This document shows positions 24,156-35,354 of a stretch of DNA of 64,000 nucleotides, in pieces. The stretch lies in NCBI RefSeq assembly GCF_003573695.1, contig NC_039362.1, forward strand, positions 115,113,120 to 115,177,119, written 5' to 3'. The notes beneath the pieces are model-generated. The model made no database searches, was not told where the DNA came from, and saw nothing but the letters and a program-made list of their open reading frames with translations. This DNA is from Papaver somniferum. Its lineage: Eukaryota > Streptophyta > Magnoliopsida > Ranunculales > Papaveraceae. Made by a program: the position numbers and the translations under genes. The stretch's first letter is position 1, and each line of letters opens with the position of its first letter.

Positions 24156-25153
24156 CTAATCTTCGCTGATAATTCTCCATATGTTGTAAAGCTTTTCTCT
24201 TCTTTCTTCTAATTCATCAAGTTTATTTAAAATCAAGCCCGCACTAAGATTTTTCTCCCAAGCTTCTCTTTTTGTTGTCGGAATAACAACTTCTGTTGGT
24301 AACACCGCTTCAACTCCGTATGTTAAACAAAAAGGTGACATTCCAGTAGCTTCTCTTCTAGTTGTATTATAAGCCCATACTGCATTATGTACTTGTTCGC
24401 ACCATGCTCTGTGATGTCCTTCCAATTTCTTCTTTAATATATCTGCAATTGTTTTGTTTGTTGCTTCTACTTCCCATTAGCTTGTGGATACAAAGGAGTA
24501 GACTTTCCACATTTTATCTTGAATGCATTAAGTATTTCTATATTCTGTCCTTCAAATTGTTTCCCATTATCAGATACCAACTGTGCAGGAATTCCGAATC
24601 TGCAAATGATATTTTCGAATATGAATGTAAAGATATCTTTGTCGCGAATATGTACTGCCTTCACTTCTGTCCATTTGTGAAATAATCTGTTGCGACTATT
24701 AAGTATTTGTCCAGATCCTGGTAAAAATGGCCCCACAATATCTAAGCCCCACTTTCCAAAAGGCCATACACTGGTTGAAGATGACAATGGTGCTCCAGGT
24801 GCATGTTTCTTTCCATGCCGCTGACAATCTTCGCAACGTCTTGATATTTGTTTTGCATCTTCATGCATATGGCCAGTAATAACCTTGCATTTTTGCTCTA
24901 TGTGCCAAAGATCTTCCTCCACTATGATTGCCAGCATCCCCACTATGTAACATTTTTAGCACCTTTTCTCCTTCCTCTGTGTCAAACATCTGAGTGATGG
25001 TCCATTAAAGGATTTTCGGTATAGCAACCCATCTCTTAATTCATAATTCGTTGCACGGCTTTTTAACTTGTGTGTTTCCAATCTATTTCTTGGTGTTTCT
25101 CCTTTCGCCAAATATGCATGAAGTTCCATTCTCCAGTCTGCGATATTGTTCAT
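24156..25153 (-). pseudogene. Tat integrase, frameshifted
   Basis: Three minus-strand frames together cover an integrase: 24956-25153 (N-terminal part), 24467-24943 (zinc-binding end and core) and 24156-24425 (core end). RCEDC marks the Cys pair of the HHCC zinc site. GLDIVGPF holds the first catalytic Asp and SDNGKQF the second. The catalytic Glu region after PQANGK is interrupted by a one-base frameshift and stop at about 24475, and another break lies near 24945. Downstream, the frame keeps the usual WAYNTT and GMSPFCLTYG motifs. Integrase would insert the cDNA; this copy is inactive as it stands. Confidence 0.85.
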
Positions 25154-25230
25154 TTGTTCTTCTTTTCATTGTCTATTATCATCACGTCCACGTCTTCTTC
25201 TTCTTTATTGATTGATGGTGACATAAGTGT

Positions 25231-26136
25231 TTATATTTTTATGCATCTCGCAGTTGGATCTGTCATGATGCTTGAGATGAAAGCAAAAGCATTTGCGAGT
25301 CTGTTATCTTTTCTTGAAATGTGCCTCCATTTTATTTTTGGGATTTTCGCTGACAATTCTTCAACCAGCTTCTTGTATTTCTTCAAGGATGGTTCATTTG
25401 TAGTATACTCTCCCTTTATTTGGCGAATAACTAGCTGCGAATCACTAGTAATCCTGGCATTTTCTAGTTTCATTTCTATTGCGAATTTTAAGGCATGTAT
25501 CACAGCTTCATATTCTGTTTCATTATTAGTGGATGCAAATTCCAATCTGAATGAAAAAGCCATTTTTATTCCTTCTGGAGAAATTAAAACAATTCCAACT
25601 CCATTTCCTTCTCCAATTGATGATCCATCTACCAATATCTCCCATCTATTTGGTTCTTTTAATAAATCTTTTGGATCTCCATGTTTTTCTTCTACATCCA
25701 TCATTTCTTCTACTGCTTCATCTTCTTCTAAAGGAAATTTTGTCAAGAAATCTGCAACAACTTGTGATTTTGGTGAAGACAAAATTTCATATTTAATATC
25801 AAAGTGGCCTACTTGTGCATTCCATCTCTCCACTCTTCCTGATCTTTTAGAATTCTTCATCACTGATTCAATTGGTACTTTTGTTAATACCTTTATCTTG
25901 TGTGCTTGAAAGTATATGCGGAGCTTAAATGATGCATAAACTAATGCTAAGATTAACTTTTCAATCTTTGAGTAATTCTTCTCAGCAGTATTAAAAGTTT
26001 TGCTAATGTAATAAATGGGTTTCTCCACTCCTGCGTCTACTCGCAATAACACAACACTTAATGCATGCGACGTTGTCGAAAGATAGATCAATAATTCTTC
26101 TCCTGATTCTGTTTTTTGTAAAATAGTTGTATTCAC
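25231..26136 (-). pseudogene. Tat dual RNase H (RT-linked plus archaeal-type)
   Basis: The first about 150 residues are the RNase H joined to gypsy RT (YYISKTFNTAEKNYSKIEK). A spacer follows, then a second RNase H with LVDGSSIGEGNGVG, NNETEYEA, SDSQLV and a C-terminal RKDNRLAN, giving Asp, Glu, Asp, Asp at the catalytic places. A second, archaeal-type RNase H behind the first is the diagnostic feature of the Tat clade. The frame is open over 301 codons, but its link to RT (26137-26331) is broken by stops, so it is listed as a pseudogene. Confidence 0.88.
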
Positions 26137-26331
26137 AAGATGTTCTTTGATTCCTTGAAAAGCTTTTTCACATTCATCAGTCCATTTAAATTTCGCACCC
26201 TTCTTGAGTATATCGAAAAAATATTTGCATGTCTGATGATCGCGAAATGAATCTCCCCAGCGAAGCTAGAATCCCATTCAACTTCTGTACATATTTTATT
26301 GTTGCTGGTGTTGGCATGTCACGAACTGCTT

Positions 26332-26595
26332 TCACTTTTCTGGATCAACCTGTATTCCTTCTTTTGATACAATGTAGCCTAAAAATTTTCCCGATGCAAC
26401 TCCAATAGTACACTTCTCAGGATTCAATTTAATGTTATACTGCCGCATTTGTTCAAAAATCTCCCTCAGGTCTTGTACATGGTCTTTAGCTTCTTTACTC
26501 TTTACTAACATGTCATCCACGTATACTTCTAATGTTTTGTGTATCCATTTTGCGAACACCTTCTCTACCATTCTTTGATATGTTGAACTGGACAT
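26332..26595 (-). pseudogene. Tat reverse transcriptase, C-terminal piece
   Basis: 87 residues contain the catalytic YVDDM box, then the FLGYIVSKEGI motif that follows it in gypsy RTs. The fingers and most of the palm before the YVDD box are missing: the protease frame ends only 4 bp upstream of this frame. A deletion of several hundred bases has fused the two. Stops interrupt the downstream thumb. Confidence 0.85.
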
Positions 26596-26598
26596 TTC

Positions 26599-26979
26599 TT
26601 AATCTTTAAATCCCATTCCCCGGAATGCGTGATAAAATATTATATCCACTGAACTTCCTGTATCGATTAAAGTTCTGTTCAATATCCATTCTCCTGTGGA
26701 TTTTGTCGTTGTCTCCTTATTTTTTCGCGTAATAGGCATTGTGACAACCAATGGAGATGTGTGGTTCAAATTTTCTTTTGGTATTTCTACCATCATGAAT
26801 GTAATTTTTTGCTTTTCCCAATCTTTCAAGGGTGATGTCTTTTCTACCTCCATAACTTTCCTTCCTTCAAAATTTCGTTTATGTATTCTTCCTTTGATGT
26901 TTTCATGGAATTCATTAATCATCGTTTTTGTTATCATATTACACTCCAATCTTTTGTCATCTTCATTAATTCTATTCAT
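26599..26979 (-). pseudogene. Tat protease region
   Basis: The frame ends with TLIDTGSSVDIIFY, holding the aspartic-protease DTGSS motif. The N-terminal 80 residues are Lys-rich linker. No gag domain precedes it: the frame starts about 90 bp from the primer site. The C-terminal half of protease and the start of RT are deleted. Confidence 0.8.
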
Positions 26980-27065
26980 CTTTCTTCTAACTGATTCACT
27001 GATTTATTTAATCACTTTCTTGATTTGAATATTCTCAACAACAATCTTCAACTTTCGATCTTCAG

Positions 27066-27083
27066 TCCCTGTTTCTAGCGCCA
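27066..27083 (-). promoter_or_regulatory. Tat primer-binding site
   Basis: The minus strand reads TGGCGCTAGAAACAGGGA three bases from the 5' LTR. TGGCGC starts are normal for gypsy primer sites; I do not name the tRNA. Confidence 0.7.
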
Positions 27084-27086
27084 TTA

Positions 27087-27549
27087 TGTAGTTGCAGGAA
27101 ATCCTACACTACACCCCTCATATGATTTCATTGTTAATCAACTCATTTTTAGGTTTACACTCTTAATTTTATTGATTAATCTTTCAATGTCCTTACAAGA
27201 AAAGATAAAGAAATCAAGAATGATCTCTGCTCTGAATTTTTTCTCTCCTATTTACTTGTTTCTTACTCAAAAAAGATCTTTCCCCTTCTTTACAACTCGA
27301 ACGACTATTTATAAGGAAATACATAGTGGATGACAGCTAATCTATCCTTTATTTTCGGGTATGGTCTGCGACATTATCGCAACCTTACAAATGTTAATTT
27401 CTCTAATTTTCGCAGGACTATCATATCTTTCTCGTGATCTTAGTTGACGTCATTTATTTTATCATTTCTGAAATTGTTCTGCGACGTTGTTGTGCTGTGT
27501 CATTGATAATTTCGCTGAAACATTGTCATTGCGAGATTCTGATCCTACA
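27087..27549 (-). repeat. Tat 5' LTR
   Basis: 463 bp, TG/CA ends, followed by TSD ATTCT. The promoter-like TATTTATA lies at 27306-27313 (minus-strand TATAAATA). Compared with the 3' LTR it lacks about 8 bp near 27400. Confidence 0.85.
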
Positions 27550-29310
27550 ATTCTTCAGCTGCAACAACGAGTAATCCACATCACATTTCATCATTCACTG
27601 CTAGCCACCACTTGTATCCGTTAGCTCGCAGCCGTCAACATCACCACCTGCAATTACACTGCATTCCAACACCATCTGAAACTGTAGCAATTCATTACCA
27701 CCAACTATCAGCACCTGCAATCCATAAGTCTTGCAGCATAACAACAACACTCTATTCCAGCCTTGCCTTTACTAGAATCAACTGCACCTCAAACTCTTGG
27801 CAGCTGCATACTTGCACAAACCCGCAAAGCCACACCAAATCATCATCTGCAGTTCAAGTTCCCTTGCGAGTTCGTCATTGCTGCAGTTTCATACAATTGC
27901 TGCCTCTGCTTGCTTCCATCTCAACACTCCGAACCTTGCAGACATACATTCACATTCATCATGACTCATCCAAGGACTCTTCACTATCTCATTGTAATGC
28001 ACCTGCCTTTAGTTACACCAGTTGCACACTTTTTCACATAAATCATTAACCACAGACTCATCTCCTCCAATGTCATTGTACTTCTCTGCAACCTGTCGCA
28101 ACCAACCAATAACCTCAGCTGTACAGACCTTCCCTGCACCATAACACAGCTACCCAATTCTCATTGCAACTCATCCTTCGTTCTCTGTCTTCTTAACTCA
28201 AGCTACTGGAACTCATGAACATCAACATCATCTCATTTTGTATCTTCAGCTTCCCTGTAAACAATGGCAGCAACATCTCACTTGCAACTGCAACCTTCTC
28301 TGAGACCCACAAATTTTATCTCCACTTACAGCACAATCTCAATCCAACAAATCCTAGATGAATCTCCTTCTAACTTACTTAGAAATCGATTTTGAACCGA
28401 ACCCATCTCTTGATTCATGACCAAAAACCCATTAACATCAACACTCTCGATTTCTTGGTTCAAGACTGAATTGAGCAAGAACCCACTCTTCCTTTCTATC
28501 CTGACTTCGAAATATTCTTCTAATCTTCGATTTCGATTTCAGTTTCATCTCATCAGTCACCTACAGCAGCAGAAACCCAATCTCTTCAAACCCTAACTCC
28601 TCTTGTTCTTCATTTAACTCAATCTAAAATTCAGCTTCCTCTTCAACAATGAACAATAGTTTCTCGATCTCAGACAGTTTCATCTCGTCGATCTTTAGAC
28701 ATCGTCGACTCCATTTCCTCACCTTTCTCATTTATCTGAACATTGATGGAGCCGCCATCGACTTCAGGCAGAGAGAAAACTGAATGATGGTTTCTCTGAA
28801 ATTTAGGTGTAGGTAATGATGGAAATTACTTAAGACACCCACAAGAGTGAATATGTGCCACCACGTATGGCCTCTTATCCTCCACTGTGCTCCTGATAGC
28901 GCTTGCCTGTGGAACGATGATTCTGCGCTCATTGCTCCAAATGAAAGCTCTTTTCTTCTCTTGAATTCTTCCACCAACAACATCCGTCTTTTACTTCTCA
29001 AATCTACTTCTTCTCTTCAATTTCGTTTCATCACTAAAGTTGTCATGCTTTTCAGACAATATTTGCATAACTAAAGCCGACATGATTTTCATATAGAGAT
29101 GAAGAAATAAAAGCAAATAATGAGAAATAATCCGCCTCCAACACTTTTGCCCTGTTTGCCTTTTAAGTGACGTTTCTTCTTCTTTTGTTCCAAATGACTC
29201 CAAAGTACCTAAACACTCAAAAGCAAACATAAGATACATAATTTACAAGAAAACTTAGCAAAGAAAGCATAAACAATAGATAAATATTAAGGTGTTTTAG
29301 ACACCTATCA

Positions 29311-29326
29311 AATTCCCCCACACTTA
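29311..29326 (-). promoter_or_regulatory. Athila polypurine tract
   Basis: Read on the minus strand, TAAGTGTGGGGGAATT directly precedes the 3' LTR. Position and composition fit the plus-strand primer. A second G5-containing tract lies at about 30547. Confidence 0.7.
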
Positions 29327-30761
29327 GACTTTGCTAGTCCTCGAGAAAATCAAACAAAATAATTCTAAAACATACATACAACTCCGTCTCGTCGAGGCTA
29401 CGGTTACTCTTAGCATAAATAACAAGCCTTTAAACCCCTAGGTGTCCCTAGTGGACGAGTTTTAGTCTCGTGAAGGTTTACAAGAGGTGTACCTACAAAA
29501 CCTTTTACTCCAAAATCCAGCTACCTGTGAAAAGTCTAAAAATGACACTAAACATTTTGTACTTGGCATACTATCAATGATTATAGGAGGAAGTACTCAC
29601 TTTCAAATCCAATTCATAAATTAGTAATATAGCTTTATCAGAAAGTTGAACACAACCACAATACTCGGAATCGAATCAACCACAATCACATGAAAAGATT
29701 AAGAAGATGGATATAAAAAGTAGATGGTGGCGGACTGTTAACTAAGGTGAACGGTGTTTCCCATATCTGTTTGAAGGTCACTGCCAAAACAAACCTAAAA
29801 ATCCTATTGGATTGAGCTACTGGTCTGAATTCTAATATCAACACAGCTGGCATATACAAGGGAACCAGCGGTCGACAAACTTAATTCTAGATCAATTCAC
29901 TGGCATATACAAGGGAACCAGTGATCGATTTTATTCAACTTAATAATAATATTTTTTTTATTCTTTTTCTTTTTTCAAATCGAAAACATGATTGGATCTT
30001 TTGGATCCAAGCGCATGATTCTTTTCAGCTGATTACATGGTAATTCCCATGGATCCTGCATTCCACGCTTGTTTAGGCGACAGAGACAGGGAGAACACAC
30101 ACATATTTCTATCCAAGTGTCAATATTTTTTTTTTAATTTTTATATGTACACTGTTTGGTCAAATTGGTCTGGTCTTTTTTTTTTTGTAGTAACTCAATC
30201 ACTCTATTTAATCCTAGCAGTGATAACAATTCGATGTTGGTGCCCCACCAAATCACTTAAAGAAACAATAGATAAGTATGGAAAAATAAAAATAGAAGGT
30301 GATACGGTGACGACTCCGAGATATGGTGACAACTAACATGTTATTTATTTTTATATTTTGTTCGTTTTCATATGAATAGACTGTACTAATGGGTTCCTCA
30401 ACTCTTATGTTTTCATTAGTGTAAGGCACAAATTGCTAGATTTCGGAGTTTATAAAACAATTTTCTTTCTTTTTTATATTTTTTTTTACTAAGGCATCAA
30501 ACAAACTTACTAATGGCATCAAAAAAACTATACAAACATATAAATGCTCCCCCACACTTAAAATTTACATTGTCCTCAATGTAAAATTTAGTCATTCAAA
30601 GTAAAGTTCAAGGTGGGAAATTCCGCAAATGATATGTAAAAACAAAGATAAAACGCTTAAAAATAAAAAGGTAAAGATAAAGATACAAAACCGGTGGGTT
30701 TCCTCCCACTTAGCGCTTGGTTTAAAGTCATCATCCCGACTATCTCCTTGCTTTATGCGCC
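29311..30761 (-). other. Athila 3' untranslated internal region
   Basis: No coding frame is recognised. Two similar pieces of about 45 bp, CTGGCATATACAAGGGAACCAG, occur at 29847 and 29900. Inverted polypurine-like CTCCCCCACACTT occurs at 30547 and, as AATTCCCCCACACTTA, at 29311. In intact Athila elements, pol and an envelope-like ORF would lie here; both are absent. Confidence 0.6.
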
Positions 30762-32873
30762 TTAGCCATCTTCCAACACATTATGGAAATCTGATTGAAT
30801 GGTACTTGGGTGTTTCCTCGCCTCAAAGATGTTGAAGTGTATTACTTCTTCATCAAACTCCATAGTCAAGGTGCCATTTTGGATATCAATCTTTGTTCTA
30901 GCGGTACTCAAAAATGGTCTACCCAACAGTAAAGGTGTGGACGAGGACGAATTCACAACACTCATGTCTAAAACGTAGAAATCCACTGGAAATATTAGTC
31001 CTTTTACCTGCACCAAAACATCCTCAACAATCCCTTTCGGGTAAACATTAGATCTATCGGCAAGTTGAATAAATATGCCGGTTTTTTTAAGAGGACCAAG
31101 GTTTAAAGCATCATAAATATAAGTAGGCATAACATTAATAGAAGCTCCTAAATCTAACATAGCTTTTGTGAACCTCGTTTTACCAATTGTGCACGGAATT
31201 GTGAAACTACCGGGATCCTTCAATTTAGGTGGGAGTTTCTTTCGAAGATATGCCGAAGCATTCTCCCTCACACTCATTACCTCATTACCGGTTAGCTTGT
31301 GCTTGTTAGTGCACAATTCCTTTACACACTTTGCATAGCGAGGAGATTGCCTAATTACTTCACTAAGTGGAATATTCACTTGGACCTTCTTAAAAACATC
31401 CCAAATATCCCTATCTTGCTCCACCTTTCTATTAGCTTTAACGAACCTGTCAGGAAAAGGTAGAGGAGGAACATAAGTAGGAATATGATTTTTAGAGTTG
31501 GAAATAGGTACCTCGGAAGTTTGGGGGAAATCAACATCCTTTTCCTCCAAAACTGGTTCCTTTGGGGCTTCTTCTTTACCCGAATCAGTAATTTCAGGTT
31601 GCACAAGTCGTGTACCACTTCCAAACGTAATAGCATTGACACCATATCTTGGGTTAAGAGGTTGGGAAGGAAGTTTCTCACCATTTTGTGCATGCAACTG
31701 ATTAATTTCCTCGGCCATCGAACCAACTTGTGTTTGCAAGTCCTTGACCGCACCCTCTGTTCTTTGCATAAAAGATTTCAGCAACTCTTCCATATTGGAC
31801 CCTTGATTTTGGGGTTGTTGTTGTTGTGATTGACCAACTTGTGATTGCAACTCCTTAATTGCATTATCCGTTTTCTGCTGATTTAAGTTCGCTAGTTGTT
31901 GATTTTGTTGTACCACGGACATTAGAGCCTCCACCAAAGTAACCATCTTTGCCAATTCTGAATTTTGTGCTTGTTGCGGTTGTTGCACTTATTGTTGGAA
32001 CTCACTTGGATGGTTGTAAACAGAACTTGTACTTGCAACTTGCTCGTAAGTGTTGGAGTACATACCATACGGCTGAGTTGAGAATATAGCATTGACATGC
32101 TCTACGTTCTCATAAGGTGGGCGTGATGGTTTTACAACCACTGCTGCAATTTGTTGCATCATTGCCATCATATTGCTTATTTGTAGACGTAATTCAATAA
32201 TCTCATCAACTTGATTAACTCCCTTGGTAGGTGGTTCTGATCCACGACTTGAAAATTGTTGAGAATTTGCTGCCATACTCTCAATCAACTCTCTAGCATG
32301 TGTCACCGTCTTGTTCATAAGTGCACCACCACTTGAAGCGCCAATAAGATTCCTATCACTTGCTTGGAGACCTTCATAGAAGTATTGGATAATCATTGCG
32401 TCACTAAATTGGTGATGAGGGCAGCTTGCTACCAATCTCTTGTATCGTTCCCAACATTCATACAACGATTCCCCCACACTTTGCTTCATCCCACAAATCT
32501 CCTTGCGAATTTGAGTAGCCTTTGATGCAGGAAAATATCTCTCCAAAAAGAGTTTCTTCAACCCATTCCATGTTGTGACACTTTCGGAAGGCAAATAATA
32601 CAACCAGTCCTTAGCACTATCCGCCAAAGAGAATCGAAAAACTTTCAACATTGCACCATCCGCATCAGTCTCCGCTGGAAGCATGGCCATGAAAATGGTG
32701 TGGAAGTCCATAAGATGCTAGTTTGGGTCTTCATTCACCATACCATGGAACTTTGGTAATTCTCTAAGCAACCCCGGCTTGATCTCGAAAGTAGAGTTTG
32801 TTTGAATACACTACTGTTGTGTATCCAGCTTGTGAGAAGCCAAGTCCTTGAGTGTACGATTTGCATCACCCAT
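30762..32873 (-). pseudogene. gag-pro: Athila gag-protease, three in-frame stops
   Basis: One minus-strand frame runs 704 codons from the ATG at 32873. An in-frame acidic Glu-rich extension upstream reaches about 33000, so the true start may be earlier. Stops fall at codons 21 and 52 (TAG) and 295 (TAA). Codons of about 55-200 form the gypsy gag domain (RFSLADSAKDWLYYLP, LFLERYFPASK, LYECWERYK). A Gln-rich linker follows. Codons of about 480-690 hold the retropepsin-like domain with LDLGASINVMP and LLLGRPFLSTA, the Athila-type variant of the D-T-G site. Gag packages RNA and protease matures Gag-Pol. The frame ends right after protease, without pol. Confidence 0.85.
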
Positions 32874-33170
32874 TGCTGCTTCTTCTTCTTCAAAAGGTGG
32901 TTCTTGTTCAACCGGAACCTCTTGTTCTACAACTTTTTCCTCTACTTCCAACTCTAGTTCTTCCGCCTCGTCAACTCTTGCTTGGAGTATTGTTCCTTCA
33001 CGAGTAGTTATCCCGCACCTTTGATAATTTCAATTCTTTGGAGCCAGGGATTAGTACCTGAAAAACAATTCTCACAAACTAGGTCAGAAAAACGAAACAA
33101 GAAATAATAAGCAAAGATAAAAGCAAAAATAATAAAAAGAAACTAAAAACTAAATAACAAGCCGTATGCC

Positions 33171-33188
33171 TCCCCGGCAGCGGCGCCA
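33171..33188 (-). promoter_or_regulatory. Athila primer-binding site
   Basis: The minus strand reads TGGCGCCGCTGCCGGGGA five bases from the 5' LTR. This is nearly the Asp-tRNA-type primer site common in Athila/Tat elements. Confidence 0.75.
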
Positions 33189-34400
33189 AAATTTGGTCGC
33201 AGTCGTATGCGTCAAAAATAATACACTTTCTTACTCAACAAAATATAAATGAAGTACAAGGTAAGGAAGAGTTCGTTTCATAGAGAGGCAATTGTTGTTA
33301 TAACAATTCTAGTTTCTTAGTAACCAATGGAGGAATTTTTGTTTTATCAAAATAAACAACGCAATAAAGTAATGAAAATAGTTGAAAATAATCAATAAAG
33401 AGAGATATTGGTCAAGGAGTTCATCTTCTATCTTAAACAAGTGCTTGCATACATGATAAGAATTACAACTTAATCTCTTTATCATCAAAAGCCTAGAGTA
33501 TCAAGAGAGCAAGATATTCCATTAATTTCCTAAGTTCATCAACACACACATTAGAGCTGTGTATGTGAATTCTACCTAAAGAATAACCTAACGCTTTGCG
33601 CTAATTAAGTTCAATTCCTAGGAGCATTAAGTTTCAGAAATAGGCTAATCAATGCAATTGTCATATATTGCGCATGACAATTCGGACAATGGTCAAACTC
33701 TACATATGATCACAAGAGTGTATCACTAAAAACCTTAATCATATCATGCTACTTGTATTCGGGGTTATTGCTTGATGAAAAACCCTAAATTAGCTATGGA
33801 CAAGGATGCAAGTTCAATTAATTGGCCACTTAACTAAACAAACATCTAAATCCTATCACAATACATCAATCATGTGATTATTAAAAATAGTAGAGATTTG
33901 AACGATAATCAAGAGAGAAAACTAATGCATTGATCAAGCACAAGTTGTAGATATAGGACTACATCCTTAACCAATAATATTAAATTATCTACTCATAGCT
34001 TTGGAGTTCATCATAATCAATAATCAAATAAAGAAGATGAAAGCAAAGCAAACCCTAGTAGGGTAAACAAAGGCGGCTCTCTCCTTAGCTCCAAGAATAA
34101 TACGTGATCCCAAAAGTTGTAGAAAACTTTCTCTTTTTGTAGCTTTTCTCCTTTCAAAACTAGGTCCAAATCTTTAAAAGTCCACCAAGCCCATCAAACC
34201 CATGTAGAAAATAACTTAATTGGAAAGTGAAAAATACTAGAACCCCCTTACTATATGGGTTCAATATATACAAGCCCCACTAAATGGATCCTACACTATC
34301 AATTCCATTCTTTCACATTTTCATATTTCTAGGCCCAGAACTTTTATTTTCAGGGCTTGATAATAAAGTGACATTTTCGTAATGACAGTATTACCCTTTT

Positions 34401-34500
34401 CTATATATACAAGAACAAAATCAGTAGATACACTTTCATTTCTCAATTTTTTTTCTCTCTCTTGCCTCTCTCTCTCTCTCTCTCGCCTCTCTCTCTCGTC
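34401..34500 (+). promoter_or_regulatory. TATA-like site and CT-repeat leader in Mutator-like element
   Basis: CTATATATAC at 34401-34410 is followed by CTCTCTCTCT runs (34453-34498) and TAGGGTTTTCTC. The arrangement matches the start of many plant genes. No convincing protein starts after it; the first frame (34382-34570) is low complexity. Confidence 0.4.
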
Positions 34501-35354
34501 TGTAGAGAAAACCATTTCTAGGGTTTTCTCAGATTCATTTTTCACTTTTCGAATCAATTTGATTCAATAGAGATTTCGTAAAATCATTCGTCATTGAAGA
34601 TCTGGAGATTCTGCTGATGATGTTTATGGATTTGTTAAACTTAGTTCGAACACCTCTGTTTTACAAAGAAGAAGATGATGTTTATGGATCTCTGTTGATG
34701 ATGTTTAATCGATTTAACAGCTCAATCAAATAATCGATTGAACTTAATGGATTTGATCTACGTCTTGATTTTTCAGTTGATTCGAAGATTTCTCAGGTAT
34801 TGATTCAAATTTATAGATCTGAATGATTTAAGATTTTTCAGTTGATTTGAAAAATTAATCAATTTATAAATCTGAATGATTCGATTCCAATTTATTTAAA
34901 AACTGATCATCAATCTACGAACTCTCAATTGATTCTAGTTTGTTGTTTCAAATCTACTCTATGTAAGGTTATCTGATTTGAAGTTGTCGTTTCTTTTGAT
35001 TTCGGAGATCAAAAAGAATCATCACTGTTTCGGAAGAATAGCAATAGAATCAAGGTACGTTTTGATTTTTAGTTGTTGTTATTGTTTATAATTTCTCGAT
35101 TCAATTTTAATTTCATTCTCTATTTCAATTTTGATTTAGTTTTATCACAAATCAAAAGTAATGTTGGTTTTCATTGAAATTATAAATCAGGTGTGTATGG
35201 ATTTATTTAGGAGTATGATGTTTTCCTATGAGGTCAAAGTATTGTTGGTTTTCATTTATGGTTGAAATTACTAAAAAAATGTTACTTACTGTCAAAATTT
35301 TAATTCATCTAATTGCACCTTTGATGGTTAGTATGAGAATAAATGCTAAATACC

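Larger units (their letters stand above)
19556..27549 (-). mobile_element. Tat-lineage Ty3/gypsy element, gag-less
   Basis: LTRs of 471 and 463 bp (19556-20026 and 27087-27549) both run TGTAGTTGCAGG...GATCCTACA. Flanks are ATTCT (19551-19555, 27550-27554). Removing the element restores the Athila LTR reading. On the minus strand the order is primer site, protease, partial RT, RNase H, second RNase H, integrase. The second (archaeal-type) RNase H is a hallmark of the Tat clade. Only about 90 bp separate primer site and protease frame, so gag is missing, and RT lacks its N-terminal part. Between integrase and 3' LTR lie a 158-bp tandem repeat and an antisense, intron-containing gene. The element cannot be autonomous. 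Confidence 0.88.
17819..29310 (-). repeat. Athila 3' LTR (left), interrupted by Tat element
   Basis: LTR sequence lies at 17819-19555 and 27555-29310, about 3.49 kb in total. It aligns with the right LTR from end to end, for example GTCGCAGTCGTATGCG at both starts and GTTTTAGACACCTATCA at both ends. The several frames of 60-145 codons in it (such as 18909-19309 and 27612-28049) are C/A-rich, occur in both LTRs and are not genes. The polypurine tract follows at 29311. Confidence 0.85.

Noticed and set aside
25070..25909. 279-codon plus-strand frame
   Set aside because: It is the mirror of the Tat RNase H and integrase frames on the minus strand, which carry the real motifs.
27612..28049. 145-codon frame just right of the Tat element
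   Set aside because: Part of the left Athila LTR; the right LTR has the same sequence at about 37915-38340 with broken frames.
31376..31829. Frames overlapping Athila gag-protease on both strands
   Set aside because: Shadows of the minus-strand gag-pro frame, which has recognisable gag and protease motifs.
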